Source of the DNA: Tillus elongatus
Taxonomy: Eukaryota; Arthropoda; Insecta; Coleoptera; Cleridae
Direction: 5' to 3'
Assembly: GCA_964006375.1 (NCBI GenBank)
Contig: OZ023270.1
Span: forward strand, 78,550,891 to 78,614,890
Length of the DNA: 64,000 nucleotides
The notes under the pieces were generated by a model. The model searched no databases, was not told where the DNA came from, and saw only the letters and a program-made list of their open reading frames with translations. Of this stretch, positions 35,401-48,402 are shown one piece after another. A program made the translations under genes and the position numbers. Within the stretch, counting starts at the first letter, position 1, and each line of letters starts with the position of its first letter.

Positions 35401-35890
35401 ATGTTTTGTTGGCCGCTTCTTTTTTTTTTAGGAAAGTTGAGGAAGTGATGCTGAATGTTTATGTTCGGTTCCATATTCCCAAGACAAACATGGCGAAAAA
35501 TACGCCAAACCTGTTCATCTTCCAGATGGGAACATGGGGAATATGGAGAACTCAGAGTAGGACTTTCATTTGCTCCTTCTATGAATTAAAGGAATTTTTT
35601 GGGTACCCACCTATCTTGAATTATGATACAGTTCTTGTAAACATTTTTATACACTTTGTTTTTCATTGAGTGATAAATATTTTCTTGCGTTTTCTAATAT
35701 CAGTGTTATGTAAGAAAGTTAGTTTTGAGTTCTAAGTAAACAAAATCCAGAAATTTGTGAAAGAAAATTGTAGTTAATTTTTAGTTTTCAAAAAAAAAAA
35801 ATCGTTTCTTTCCTCGACTGTCCAGATTTAAGTATCAAAGTTGTTAAACAAATCGAGTTGGGTTGATTTAGCTCATATACGGTATTTCCC
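35401..35890. other. No gene assigned
   Basis: Downstream part of the pogo-like relic or flanking sequence; no domain recognised. Confidence 0.3.
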
Positions 35891-35892
35891 GA

Positions 35893-36405
35893 AGACATGA
35901 AATATCTATTTCAACAACACATCACGAAGGCTTACAGCCAAAATACTATGGTACCGTGGGTGTCGACAAGGAGGAAAGACGCAACTTGTTAATTCTGGAC
36001 TTGAAGGTTTGGAGGTTCGGAGAAGAAGGAAAAACATGTGCCGGCAAGGAATTTCACAACTTGGAAGTCCTCGGGACAAAAGATCGGGCATACCAAGACG
36101 TTCTATGTCTGGTGACCTGGACAGTAAAAGGATGCATTCGCTTTGTTTCTCTGGTAGACCTGTTGGGGGCAGCAGGTGGAGGAACTATGGAACAAAGCTC
36201 CTCTGAGCAGTGCCCGTGCAGATATCTATAAACGAGAGAGAGGTCACCAACGGCACGTCGGTGGGCAAGGGATGACAGCCTTTGGGTGAGGGTAGGGTCA
36301 CTGATGAGGCGTATAGCTCTCTTCTGAATGGAGTTCAGGATAGCGAGTGTAGAAGCGGCAGCGGCGCCCCAGATGTGGGAGCAGTATTCGAGGTTTGGCC
36401 TTATT
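35893..36405 (-). mobile_element. 5'-truncated jockey/CR1-type LINE, 3' 510 bp
   Basis: Minus strand. The sequence encodes RPNLEYCSHIWGAAA...NSIQKRAIRLI and, later, SFVPRTSKL*NSLPAHVF, the same C terminus as the element at 8450-11335. It ends with the GGCTGTAAGCC(T)TCGTG(A)TGTGTTGTTGAAATAG-type 3' end. Mostly open with an isolated stop, so it is younger than the long copy. Confidence 0.85.
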
Positions 36406-36914
36406 TATTATGTATGTATGTATATGTAGGTATTCGGCACTCTACGACGTTGATTAAACCCCTATCTAATAATATTAAGACTGTGTTTTATATCTTTCTA
36501 ATATACCCAATACTAAAACCTATAAAACACATTTATAACTACGTCATTATCGGGGCTTTAAAAATGAAGGACTCCTGTTTGGATTATATGTAAATACGTG
36601 ACTGATAATCAGAATAAGGACCACACTCAGTCTACACGGAGTACGGCCGGAGGATGCAATAAAATAATGTTCTGCTTCAGTGGCCTGTATAGAAGTCTCC
36701 GGTTGTTTTAATAAAGCTAATACCCTGTCAAGATAGTCGTTATTATACGTATTTTATTTAGCTGCACAAATAACCAAGTGCAAGCCTGTTGATAATATAT
36801 AAACTGATGACGTCCTACATTGTCTCGAAAGGTTATAATATACGAAATAATATGGTGCTGGGTAAACGATGATTAAATAAATTGATCGGTGAGAAATGTA
36901 ATTTCTTGTTATCT
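36406..36914. other. No gene seen
   Basis: AT-rich spacer with a TATG microsatellite near 36415-36435. Confidence 0.3.
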
Positions 36915-36925
36915 TACTTCCACAT

Positions 36926-37273
36926 AGAAGCTCGGTGGTTCAGTGGTAAAGTCGTGTACCTCTGAACCAAGAAGCACTGGGTTCGATTCCCAGGGTTACC
37001 CTTTCACTTTTTCAGTACATATTGTATAATTAACATCAAGCAAGGTTGTGGCATTGTATCTGAGCAAGTTGAATGTCTGCACGTTCCGCCCTTCGCAGGG
37101 GGCATAAATCTGTCGGCCCCGTGTCCATGCAATGTTGGGCACGTTAAAGAACCCTACCCTCCTTACAGAAAGGCAGTGGTTCGGCAAAATTTCCTGGAGA
37201 GTGCGGCGAAACTGCTCTCTGGCGTCGGTAATTGGCCATAGTTGCGGAAATAGACCGACGTTAAAGAAAAAAA
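36926..37273 (+). mobile_element. tRNA-derived SINE, copy 5
   Basis: Full-length. GGTGGTTCAGTGGTAAAG and GGGTTCGATTCCCAGG in the head; tail GACCGACGTTAAAGAAAAA. Target-site duplication TACTTCCACAT / TACTTCAACAT at 36915-36925 and 37274-37284. Confidence 0.9.
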
Positions 37274-37284
37274 TACTTCAACAT

Positions 37285-38060
37285 CGTCAATACATGTATG
37301 GCATCGGCGACAAAAATTTCAAAAACGTTTTTTCGCTTAAACGCGGTAAAAAGTGTCAAAACATATAGAAACTATGATTTGGAAACATTTTTTTTATCTG
37401 TCGGTCTGTCCTTCGGTCTGTATGTCTGTCTGTTTGTAGCCACGATAACTTTAGAAAGAATTGAGATATCGTCTTCAAATTTGGCATACAGTTTTGCACC
37501 CGACAAACGAACGGTTCGGATTGTTTTTGGGTTATATCGCTTCAGGCGATAGGAGATGAATGGGGGTGTTTTGGTAAAAATTGACATTTGTTCGTTCAAA
37601 CTGGAGCAATATAACGTTTTAGGGTTTATTTGTTAGAAAATTTTCGATTTCATCAAACATCTAGTATTCTATGATAAAATTAAATTGAATGTGTGGGAGT
37701 GAATATCGGTGACAGATATTTTGAAATTTTTTTGTTGCTAAAACGGCGTAAAACATCTCAAAACATATAGAAAACTTGATTCTGGAACGATTTTTTTTTG
37801 TCTGTCAGCTGTCGGTCGGTCGGTCTGTATGTCTGTTTGTTAGTAGGCGCAATAACTTTCGAACGAATTGAGATATCATCTTCAAATTTGGTATCCAGTT
37901 AGCACATGACAAATGAACATTTGGAATTGTTTTGGGTAAGATCGCTTAAGGAGGTAGCGGATAAATGAGGGGTGATTTGGTGTAAATTGACATTTTTTCG
38001 TTAAAACTCGAGTAATCCAACGTTTCAGAAGTTTATGGGTGCAGGAATACGAATTTTTTC
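37285..38060. repeat. Two diverged tandem copies of a roughly 402-bp repeat
   Basis: CAAAACATATAGAAA at 37357 and 37759, CGGTCTGTATGTCTGT..GTTTGT, and AACGAATTGAGATATC(A/G)TCTTCAAATTTGG recur with the same spacing. No coding capacity. Confidence 0.8.
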
Positions 38061-38295
38061 TTTGTGGTCGAGTCATGGACCCTAAATACATTTCATGAGG
38101 ATGTCTTTCTGAGGAAAGTAGATCACGATAGCTATGTGGAAATTATGATTCGATTTGCAGCACTATTTTTATAGATCATTGAAATACACAGTTTAAACAA
38201 TTAAAATTACAACAGCGAACAAAAACTGTTATACAGAGTCAGGCTACGTATTCTGAGTAGAAACTGTATAATCAGTTACCTATTGAAATTTTTAG

Positions 38296-39240
38296 TTTTA
38301 CTGGCGGATCGCAGCTGGAGGAGCAGCAATCCTCCGGGGCTGGAATATACATCGACAGCCTAGGGGTGTGCGAGAGTTATGCTCTAGACGCATATACCAC
38401 GGCTTTCGAAACGAAGGTGTACGCTATCCTGTCGTACCCAATCGACAGGATGTGATGATGAGTCCTGAGAAATATGTATACATTTGATCGGATAGCTAGG
38501 CGGTTCTCCGGGTAGTCTGCGCGGCCAGAACTATAGGTCTACACTGAAGTGCGCTGACGCCTTTACGGGACTAGCGAGGTCAAAAGAGGTGCAACTGGTG
38601 TGGGTTCCGGGACACTGTGGCGTAGCGGAGAATGAGGTGGCGAATGATCTCGCAAGGCTTGGTTCCCGGCGGCCGTTCTGTGTCCCGGAGCCTACGATAG
38701 GCATAAGTAGGAAGGCGGCCTCCGTCGCCCTACACAGGTGGACAGTAGAGGACATGGAGAAGCACTGGGAGTCGGTCGATGACTCTAGGCAGGTGAGCGA
38801 TTTCGTGGAGGGGCCGGACAGAGACAAGACTGTCTGGCTTCTCGGTAGTAGTCGACCTGTGATTCGCCGCATTATTGGGGTGATTACAAGCCACTGCGCT
38901 CTTAGAAGACACCTCGCATTGATAGGTGTCGAGAGGGATCCCATTTGCCAGGAATGTGGCCAAAAGGAAGAGACGCCTTACCACTACCTGTGTGAGCGCG
39001 AGGCTTTTGGGCGTCTTCGAACAGAATTGCTCGGTTCCAAGACTGTGCAAAGGAACCAGGTAACTTCCGTCCAATGGAAGACCGTCATGGCCTTCATTTC
39101 GAGGTCGAGGTCGTTTCGTGACGGAACTGAGGAAGTGTAGAGCATGGTTGCTGGGTTGCCGGGGTTGGCAAAAAGGGCCCATTGTGGCCTGCTTGCCTGA
39201 TGTTAGCCTCCTCACCACTGCTACTACTACTACCTATTAA
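38296..39240 (+). mobile_element. 5'-truncated R1/LOA/I-group LINE: RNase H, zinc knuckle and 3' UTR
   Basis: The first piece (38296-38450) reads FTGGSQLEEQQSSGAGIYI...AFETKVYAIL, an RNase H N terminus with Asp replaced by Gly in the TDGS motif. A frame-broken gap follows, then the open frame at 38589-39140 and a 3' UTR ending in CTACTACTACTACC near 39230. It differs in sequence from the LINE at 18170, so it is another family. Confidence 0.75.
38589..39140 (+). pseudogene. LINE RNase H C terminus and zinc knuckle
   Basis: 183 open codons. QLVWVPGHCGVAENEVANDLAR is the last RNase H motif (His and Asp region). The CCHC-type finger CQECGQKEETPYHYLC lies at about residues 117-132. A long C-terminal helix follows. 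Typical of the end of ORF2 in RNase H-bearing non-LTR elements. Lacking its reverse transcriptase, it cannot act autonomously. GC-richer than the surrounding DNA. Confidence 0.75.
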
Positions 39241-39480
39241 AATCAGAACACCAGGAATATGAGACCATTTGCAAACCATATAAAACTCATGTGATGAACA
39301 TTTTGAATATTTGTGAGTGTGGAGTCTAAGCGCGGGCGTGCGTGTGTGTCCATTAGTGTGTGTGGGTGCGTGCGCGTGGACTTATGTGATGTACTAATCT
39401 TTTCTGAATAGACGATAGTTAATTGTGATCTTGTAATGGCCCTTCCGTCCTATTGAGCGCCTGAGCATAATGGTTGTGGT
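39241..39480. other. GT-rich spacer
   Basis: Contains irregular (GT)n/(GC) runs at 39340-39385. No gene. Confidence 0.4.
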
Positions 39481-39489
39481 GATGAGGAA

Positions 39490-40140
39490 AAAATAGTTTG
39501 AAGCCGATAACACCGATAACTCAAAAAATAAATTTGATAAAATTTGGTGCCTTCATTTTGCAAGTGGCTTGCATAAGTTCGTTAGCCAGGAACATCGGCT
39601 TGGTTTTTTCCGGAAAATTTTGTATTTTGTTCAGAAATTTTTTGATATTTCCGTAAATAACAAACTTATGGCAACCAACTTTGGTACGGGGGTTTATAAC
39701 ATAAACTATGCACCAAAAGTTAGATTTGTAAGTTAAAAGACAAAAAAGTTATAGGTATTTAAATTTGTTAAATTTTTCTCTTAAAACGTCAACGGCGTTA
39801 TTTGAAACTTCAAAATTTTCAACATTTAGGCAAAGAACCTGTAACTAATACGGGTTATGTAGAGAAAATGTAGCAAGAAGAGTGTTTTACAAACCCCTAA
39901 GTTTTACTTTCAACCCATTGTCCTTCAATTTACTAAAATATTCCCAGAAAACTCATTTCAAATAGACCGTTTCTCTGATGATTTGGCAGCAGTTTTAGTT
40001 ATAGAGTTTATCGTTTAATGGCTTATAATTTTTAGCGAATTTCCTTTAAAAAAATCGCTAATGAGAAGACCGCCACTTTTAATTTTAAAAAGATTTTTTC
40101 AAATGAGCGCGAACTAGATCCCCTAGAACCTACATCCAGG
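39490..40140 (-). repeat. Family R body joined to hairpin and tail
   Basis: Minus-oriented. The body (GTTCGTTAGCCAGGAAC, TTTGGTACG, AAAAGACAAAAAAGTTATAGG) is followed without a TA core by hairpin TTAGCGAATTTCC...AATCGCTAA (40034-40062) and then the tail (GAGCGCGAACTAGATCCCC). It shows the hairpin sitting directly beside the body start. Confidence 0.8.
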
Positions 40141-40842
40141 GTTAGTTTCAGTTTCTTTCAGATAAGCTCGAGTTGCCAGCAAATAATTTTTATCATTGGC
40201 ACCCAGAACATAAAGCATTTATCGAAAGTTTCATTATTGAATATTAAGTGTGAATTTTATTATAATTTGTAACTTGAAATAAGTGTGAATACTCAAATAA
40301 TTTGCAGCAACGATTTAAACTCAAACGTTGGTAATGAAACTGAAATGTTATGATTTTATGTCAAAATCATGACTACCAGGACCAGTTAAGAATGTAGACG
40401 AAAATTTAACCTTTCGTCATGGAAAAGTAAAAAGATCCGTGAAAATATCAATTTCAGGTATAGGACATTGTTTACAAAAAATTTATATAATTAATGTGCA
40501 AATCCAAAATTATAATAATATACAGGGTGTTGTTTGAAAAAATTGAGAAAACGCTCTTTGAGATATATTAAATTGGCGCTTGTGTAAAAATAACCTCGCA
40601 TAATATCAAATCAATATATTTGGTGATTGTGTCATATAAGTACATCCTTTGGCTACACAACTACGAAATATATTTTATTAATTGATAGTAATACGCATTC
40701 AGCGAATTATTTTTTTAAACGCCGTTTCGACCAAAATTTTCAATATTTCGAATAACTCGACAACACCGCATTAAAAGCTGAAAAATCAGAGGTCTTTAGA
40801 AAGATTATTTTACGCTGAATTGAAACATGTGAAAATATGTGG
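40141..40842. other. No gene; mariner-terminus-like word
   Basis: TATACAGGGTGTTGTTTG at about 40520 resembles a mariner terminus. The rest is AT-rich and unassigned. Confidence 0.3.
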
Positions 40843-41405
40843 CCTACGTGTGAGATTGTACGCGGCGCCTGCGCGTTGAGCCTCTATTTGGTGGTTTACT
40901 GTTCTCTGATTGGTTGTGCCTTCGGATTGTTTCGTGTGTATCGGTCTCCTGTCTTGATCACATTGGTTTGATAATTTGTCTATTTGTATGACCTTTATTA
41001 ATTTTAGTTTAAATGTTTGTACTTGGATTTGTTCTGGCATTAACTGTTTCATATTATTTGTGTGAATGTGTGTAGCACAACACAAAACACCAAAAACCAG
41101 ATATCACACAATTAGAACTAATGAAACATATTAAAGACAAAAAATGGAAATCTGGGAACAATACTACATTCAGCAAACAAACAATATGAAACAGTTAATA
41201 CCAGAACAAATCCAAGTACAAACATTTAAACAGAACGTAATAAAGGCCATACAAATAGACAAATTATCAATGCACAGTGATCAAGACAGGAGACCGATAC
41301 ACACGAAACAATCCGAAGGCACAACCAATCAAAGAACAGTAAACCGACCAATAGAGGCTCAATGCGCAGGCGCCGCGTACAATCTCAGACGTAGGCCACA
41401 CGAGT
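40843..41405. repeat. Inverted repeat with about 230-bp arms, possible Penelope-type terminal repeats
   Basis: Arms at about 40843-41070 and 41165-41405 separated by about 95 bp. Both arms are open outward from the spacer, encoding MKQL(M/I)PEQIQVQTFK, DRRPIHTKQSEGTTNQRTVN and EAQxAGAAYNL. No domain recognised. A hammerhead-like core follows the right arm. The Penelope-type assignment is inference. Confidence 0.65.
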
Positions 41406-41426
41406 GCGATCACAGTCAGTAGCTTG

Positions 41427-41470
41427 CTGATGATGAACCGGGACGGTTCGAAACTGCAGTTGACGTAACC
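41427..41470 (+). ncRNA. Hammerhead-ribozyme-like core
   Basis: CTGATGA (41427-41433), an extra T, stem II GAACC/GGTTC with loop GGGAC (41435-41449), then GAAA (41450-41453). The extra T matches the Penelope-type variant seen at 61.8 and 63.6 kb. Stem III and the inner part of stem I are not convincing here, so it may be decayed. Confidence 0.4.
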
Positions 41471-41507
41471 AAATAACAAATCACTGAAAGTACAGCAAAC
41501 AAATAAA

Positions 41508-41510
<3 letters not shown>

Positions 41511-41589
<79 letters not shown>

Positions 41590-41604
41590 GTGTGTGTGTG
41601 TGTG
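41511..41604. repeat. (TA)n-(GT)n compound microsatellite
   Basis: (TA)n to about 41585, then (GT)n to about 41604. Confidence 0.95.
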
Positions 41605-41606
41605 TA

Positions 41607-42240
41607 TCACACCGATAACTCAAAAAATAATGGGTCGATCTTGATCGAATTGGGTAAGTGCCTTCCTTTTGAAAGTGCCTTCCTTTTGAAAGTGACTTGA
41701 ATAAGCTTGATGGCCAGGAAAATCGGCCCAGATTTTCCAGGAAAATTTGGTGTTTTCTTTCTAAAAAATCTTATATCTCCGGAAATAACAAAGTAACGGC
41801 CAAATTTGGTACGCGTGTTTGTACTATAAAGAGTGAACCATGTACTAAAATTTAGGTTTCTAAGTTAAAAGACAAAAAAGTTACGGGCAGTTAAAGAAAA
41901 ATTTGGAGTTTTACTCAAAACGTCAAACTCGCAATTTGAAACGTCAAAATTGGCAATGTTTAGGCAAAGAACGTGAAACAAATACCGATTGTGAAAAGAA
42001 AATGTTGCAAGAAGAGTGTTCTGCGAACCCTCATGTTTCGGATTTACCCGTCATTACGCTTCCTTTTACTAAAATATATGCAGAAAATTAATTTCAAATA
42101 GACCCTTTTTCTGATGCTTTGGCTGTCGGTTAAGTTAAGTAGATGCTTTCACTGCAGGTTTAGTGAAGTTTATGGTTTAAGGGTCTATAATTTTTAGCTA
42201 ACTTTCGTAGAACAAATTCGTTAACACATTTTTGCATTTT
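41607..42240 (-). repeat. Family R body and hairpin
   Basis: Minus-oriented body from CACCGATAACTCAAAAAATAATGG-type sequence next to the TA core to the degenerate hairpin TAGCTAACTTTCG...AATTCGTTA (42197-42224). Confidence 0.8.
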
Positions 42241-42276
42241 TTATCGAAATATGATGCATGTTTGTAAGAAAAAAAA

Positions 42277-42566
42277 TCTGGACGCAGTAAGTGCGTTTTG
42301 GTAGCGAATTTTCATTAAATCCTTCAAATTTCAATAAATCAATTTGCTATTAACGTAAGTCTTGTTGGTTAGGAAACCAACATTTAATGTTATTTTCGGT
42401 AAATGTTTGTATATTTTCAAAGAATAAGTAATTTTGATAAAATATAGTACATTGTTTCTACTACATAGGCTATACTGGTAATCCGATTGATGCCTGCTCG
42501 CATCTGCTTTTAAAAACATTTTTATGAAAATTCACTTCCATAACGCACTTGCTGCGTCCAGACTTT
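42277..42566. mobile_element. MITE-like head module of family R (inverted motif A ends)
   Basis: About 290 bp with motif A at the left (CTGGACGCAGTAAGTGCG) and the inverse at the right (CGCACTTGCTGCGTCCAG). The AT-rich interior is shared with 13557-13878, 48068-48402 and 58787-59100. Non-coding. Confidence 0.8.
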
Positions 42567-43606
42567 TTGATATATCACTTCCATAACCAAATTATTTCCA
42601 AATATTTTTATTAAGGCCCATTTTGGACTTTGACGCACTATTGGGACATCGTGAATATCAAAACTATAATAAGAAAGTTTGAGTTACACGTAAAATTCAA
42701 AAAAACAAAAAATAAACAAGGAGCCAACTCCAAAATAATTTCAAAATTCGCACACTTAGTAACCATATATTTATATACATGTTATTTAAAAAGTTGACCT
42801 ATAAACGACAAACTTACTTTAATTATTCGTTAACACACCCTGTACAAGCCAACATCACTTTATTCACTACAAACTAATACGACTAAACCAGAATGCAATA
42901 CAAGATGATCTGACCGAGTATAATGTATTAACTTTTATTTATTTTTCCATATTATACTGGACCATTTTGTTCAGCTTCCATCATAAAGTATAGCATACCG
43001 TCCGGTCAAACGGTGCTATAACTTTTATGCAAGATCTCCAGGAACAAGGGAGCACCGTATAAAAAATCGCCTAGCTGAAACGCATAAACAAACCACAAAT
43101 ATAAAAAGCTAGTCTCCGTGGCGACAGTTTACATTAATTCAGGAGATTTTTCTCTGCTATCTTTCGATTCAGTAAGAGATCGAATTAGTCTAAGAATTCG
43201 AACGGTAGTCTGGAATAGGTCTGGCTTCTACGAAATCAAGATATCCCCCTATTGATTATGCTAGATGTTAGATATCTGAACCTGTCTCATAATTTAGTCG
43301 AAGCTGACCAAAAACAAAGACATCCCACTTGTTCAAATTATCTTGAACATATATCCACTCTAACGTGCATAATCTTCCTTTATTATATAAACGAGAAACA
43401 TGTAAATATATCTTATTGTTATTTATTTGTAAGTTTTACCAAGTCTATTATATTTTATTTACTGTTACAATGATAATATTAATACCATAAAAGATGTTGA
43501 TTGTATTTGATGTAAATGATGTATTTATGGAATGCCCAATACCTAATACATACTCAACATCTTTGAGCGATGGAAATGGAAACAGATCAACTGTTAAATA
43601 TATATA
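42567..43606. other. No gene seen
   Basis: AT-rich. ACACCCTGTACAAGCC near 42836 resembles an inverted mariner terminus. Short open frames only. Confidence 0.3.
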
Positions 43607-45670
43607 CAGTGTGGAACAGCCAAATGGAATAAATTCGATAACGGATAAATGAGGACGTGTTGGGAAAAACGCTTGGACACGTCGATTTGTATTTTTAACT
43701 GCGCATCTTTTTCAAGAAAAAAAAATTATATAGGGTGCGTCATGTGACAGTGGCCAATACCAACTTTCTTATTTTAAATACAAGCCCCTGTATATTATTA
43801 ATTTTTTGGATTCTTCAGAAAATTCTAGACATAATTCATGTACAATGTCCTATACCTATCTTCAACTGTTTCGGAAATATTAAGTATTTTCAGATTTATT
43901 ACAAAAATTAACATTAAAAATAGAAAATTATTTTATTTCACAAATTCTAATAAGAAATACTGATTATTTCTTAATAATTTAAAAAAACAAAAAAAAATTA
44001 ATGTCAATGTAGTAAATGTTCAAAATGCTCGCCACGAACATCTTGGCAACATGCTAATCTGGTATAGAAATGTCTTCTAACATTACTCAACATCTCAGGC
44101 GTGACTGATCTAATCGCAAGCGTGATTCGTCTTTTTAAGTCATCTAAGTTGAGGGGCTTAGTTTTGTATACAATACTTTTGACATATCCCCACAAAAAGT
44201 AGTCTAATAGCGACAGATCAGGAGATCGTGCTGGCCATTCTATCGATCCGCGCCTCCCTATCCACCGATTTGGAAAAATTTGGTTCAGGTACTGCCGGAC
44301 ATTGATTTGGTAATGGGGCGGTGCTCCATCTTGCTGAAACCATATTTTATTGGCAGGAACTTGTGGGTTTGCTGGATCTGGATATAAGTTTGTCAAAGTT
44401 GGCACGACATTATTTTGGAGCAGTTCTAAATATTTATCCCCATTCAAGTTGCCATCAATGAAAAAGGGACCTACGATATGATTTCCAACAATTCCTGCCC
44501 AAACATTAACTTTTTCAGGATATTGCGTATGTTCCTCTCTCATCCAATGAGGATTCTCATTAGACCAATAGCGGCAATTTTGACGATTAACATGACCGTG
44601 AAGTGTAAATGTGCTCTCATCAGAAAACAAAACATCTTCTAATTGGATCACATTGTTATCTAACATTGCCATCATTTGTTCACAAAAATACGTTCTCCTA
44701 TCGAAATCGTCCTCCATGAGCTCCTGAGTTGGTATCATTTTATAGGGATGCATTTTACTTTCCTTTAATGTTCGAAAAATTGCTGTGTGGCTAACGTTGA
44801 ATAGTTGGGCTGCTTGTCGACCAGAAGTATGTGGGTTTTCTTGAAACTCAAGCGTAATATCCAATTTCGTATCATCACTTACTGCATTGGCAGCTACTTT
44901 TTTTATCTGTCTCACATGACCAAGCTCGCGAAACTGCTTTTCTATTTTGCTAATTGTTCCTTGGGATACAGGCGGCAAATTTGGAAATTTTTCGTGAAAT
45001 AAGCGAGACACTTCCATCTGTGTCCGTGTGTTATCTCCATAACCAATCATTTGTAGAATGGTTATTTTGTGCATTTCTGTTAAATGAACCATTTTTCTGA
45101 TATTATTACGTACAGTTAACGAAATTCAAACGACAATAGCACTGACACTAATCACTACTGTCATGCAGGCAGACAACAAGTTGCTAAGGCTACGAGTTTT
45201 ATACGAACAGAAAGAAAACTGTTTTTGTTTTTGTTTCATTTCATATCAGTAAAAAGAAACGCAGGAATGGTTTTTGTTTACTTTCTCATTATCAAGAGCT
45301 GAATGGGAAATAAGTATTGAATGCAATGTAGCGAATTTGTGAAATAAAATAATTTTCTATTTTTAATGTTAATTTTTGTAATAAATCTGAAAATACTTAA
45401 TATTTCCGAAACAGTTGAAGATAGGTATAGAACATTGTACATGAATTATGTCTAGAATTTTCTGAAGAATCCAAAAAATTAATAATATACAGGGGCTTGT
45501 ATTTAAAATAAGAAAGTTGGTATTGGCCACTGTCACATGACGCACCCTATATAATTTTTTTTTCTTGAAAAAGATGCGCAGTTAAAAATACAAATCGACG
45601 TGTCCAAGTGTTTTTCCCAACACGCCCTCATTTATCCGTTATCGAATTTATTCCCTTTGGCTGTTCCACA

Positions 45671-45673
<3 letters not shown>
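43607..45673 (-). mobile_element. Mariner-type DNA transposon with long TIRs, copy 2
   Basis: 2067 bp, opposite orientation to copy 1. Termini CAGTGTGGAACAGCC with flanking TA; TIRs about 340 bp (43607-43946 and about 45333-45673). The left flank is short TATATA after unique sequence; the right flank is a (TA)n tract. Confidence 0.93.
44004..45092 (-). CDS. Tc1/mariner-superfamily transposase, intact (copy 2)
   Basis: 362 codons, same length and domain order as the copy at 25080-26168: HTH region in the first about 115 residues, then catalytic D158, D255 and D297 (or D292). I see two amino-acid differences from copy 1. Complete and uninterrupted, with the same upstream sequence, so either copy could in principle supply transposase to both. 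Acts in the nucleus by cut-and-paste at TA. The pair forms an inverted repeat of 2 kb separated by about 17 kb. Confidence 0.92.
   Translation of the reverse strand: MVHLTEMHKITILQMIGYGDNTRTQMEVSRLFHEKFPNLPPVSQGTISKIEKQFRELGHVRQIKKVAANAVSDDTKLDITLEFQENPHTSGRQAAQLFNVSHTAIFRTLKESKMHPYKMIPTQELMEDDFDRRTYFCEQMMAMLDNNVIQLEDVLFSDESTFTLHGHVNRQNCRYWSNENPHWMREEHTQYPEKVNVWAGIVGNHIVGPFFIDGNLNGDKYLELLQNNVVPTLTNLYPDPANPQVPANKIWFQQDGAPPHYQINVRQYLNQIFPNRWIGRRGSIEWPARSPDLSLLDYFLWGYVKSIVYKTKPLNLDDLKRRITLAIRSVTPEMLSNVRRHFYTRLACCQDVRGEHFEHLLH

Positions 45674-45740
<67 letters not shown>
45674..45740. repeat. (TA)n microsatellite
   Basis: Lies exactly between the right end of mariner copy 2 and the terminus of a related relic. 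Confidence 0.95.
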
Positions 45741-45742
<2 letters not shown>

Positions 45743-46545
45743 TATGAAACACACTTATAGAATAAAATTCATTATTCAGCAAAAAATAGTTTTTGTGAAA
45801 AACGTTGCGACACGTGAAGTTTAATTTGCCGAACATTATCTTATAATCATAGTTAAAACTCTCACCATTTTACCCCCACCACTTTATCCATTTTAAAAAA
45901 ATAGCAACCCTATATTTTTTCATCCCAATCGATGGAGCACATTTTTCTGAATGCTGAGATACCCCATATGTATGGTCTAATATTACAGTTTTCAATACAG
46001 AGTGGAAATTTAATACCGGAATATTAAAACTAAACAGTTTACCCTGAAATTCAAATTTCCACAATAAACTTAATAAAAACGTCCCTTTCTTATCATGAAT
46101 GTTCAAAATGTTCTCCGTTAACTTGCATACAACGAAATAATCTGCTCTGGAATTCTTCACTAACGCTGTTCAACACGTCAGGCGTTACGTTCTTAATTTC
46201 TGTTGTTATTTTCATTTTCATATCATCTAAATCAGCAAGTTGCGTTTTATACACCCTGTTTTTAAGGTATCCCCATAAAAATAAATCAAGGGGTGTGAGA
46301 TCTTGTGATCTAGCGGGCCATTCTATGAAACGTCTTCATCCAATCCATCTTTGTGGAAAGACTTTGTGTAAATACTCCCTTGCTTGAAGAGCAAAGTGGG
46401 GCGGTGCACCGTCTTGTCGCAACCATATCCTTTTATAGGGAATATTAGGTTCCGTTACATTTGGATACAATTCTAACATCGGGACTTTGACATTTTGCAG
46501 CAATACCTCCTTTAAACCATGTCTACCCCGCCCAAAAACCATATT
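45741..46545 (-). pseudogene. Decayed relative of the long-TIR mariner element
   Basis: It begins CACTATGAAACACACTTATAG, a diverged version of the other elements' terminus. The transposase C terminus reads on the minus strand from about 46540 to 46091: KEVLLQNV, LYPNVTEPN, IWLRQDGAPPHFALQAREYL, then in another frame EWPARSQDLTPLDLFLWGYL, ending NGEHFEHS. The second and third catalytic Asp regions are present; the N-terminal half is gone (the sequence beyond 46545 is unrelated). A frameshift lies near 46336. Inactive. Confidence 0.75.
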
Positions 46546-46890
46546 CGCCCCAGGTCCCGTAACTTCCTTGACGATTGCTCCCAAGAAATTTTTCTTGTGC
46601 TTTATGCTTTGAAGGTAGTTATATGCATGCACAAGGAGAACGAGAACCCACTGTGTTTTTGTGTGACGGGGCAGAAACCCTCTTCGTCCTGTGGGCTCTT
46701 CTTCCCCTTCTGCATGCATTCAATCACCATCAATGCATGAATCACAGGATTTTTATGTTCAGCTTTCTAGTGTATTTTTTTGTTGGATAGGTGTATTTTT
46801 TGTTTACCAACTGATTTGTTTGAGTTTTGTGTGCAATTTACCTTATAAATATTTATGTTAGAGATCATGTTTTTGCTTGCCCTTTTTTAC
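46546..46890. other. No gene assigned
   Basis: Replaces the missing N-terminal half of the mariner relic. Overlapping open frames on both strands, none recognised. Confidence 0.3.
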
Positions 46891-46892
46891 CT

Positions 46893-48402
<1,510 letters not shown>

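Noticed and set aside
38531..39279. Minus-strand ORFs of 137, 162 and 61 codons
   Set aside because: Antisense to the RNase H/zinc-knuckle frame of a LINE; GC-rich sequence keeps them open.
46336..46719. 127-codon minus-strand ORF as a complete gene
   Set aside because: Only its second half is transposase; the first half is unrelated flanking sequence read in the same frame by chance.
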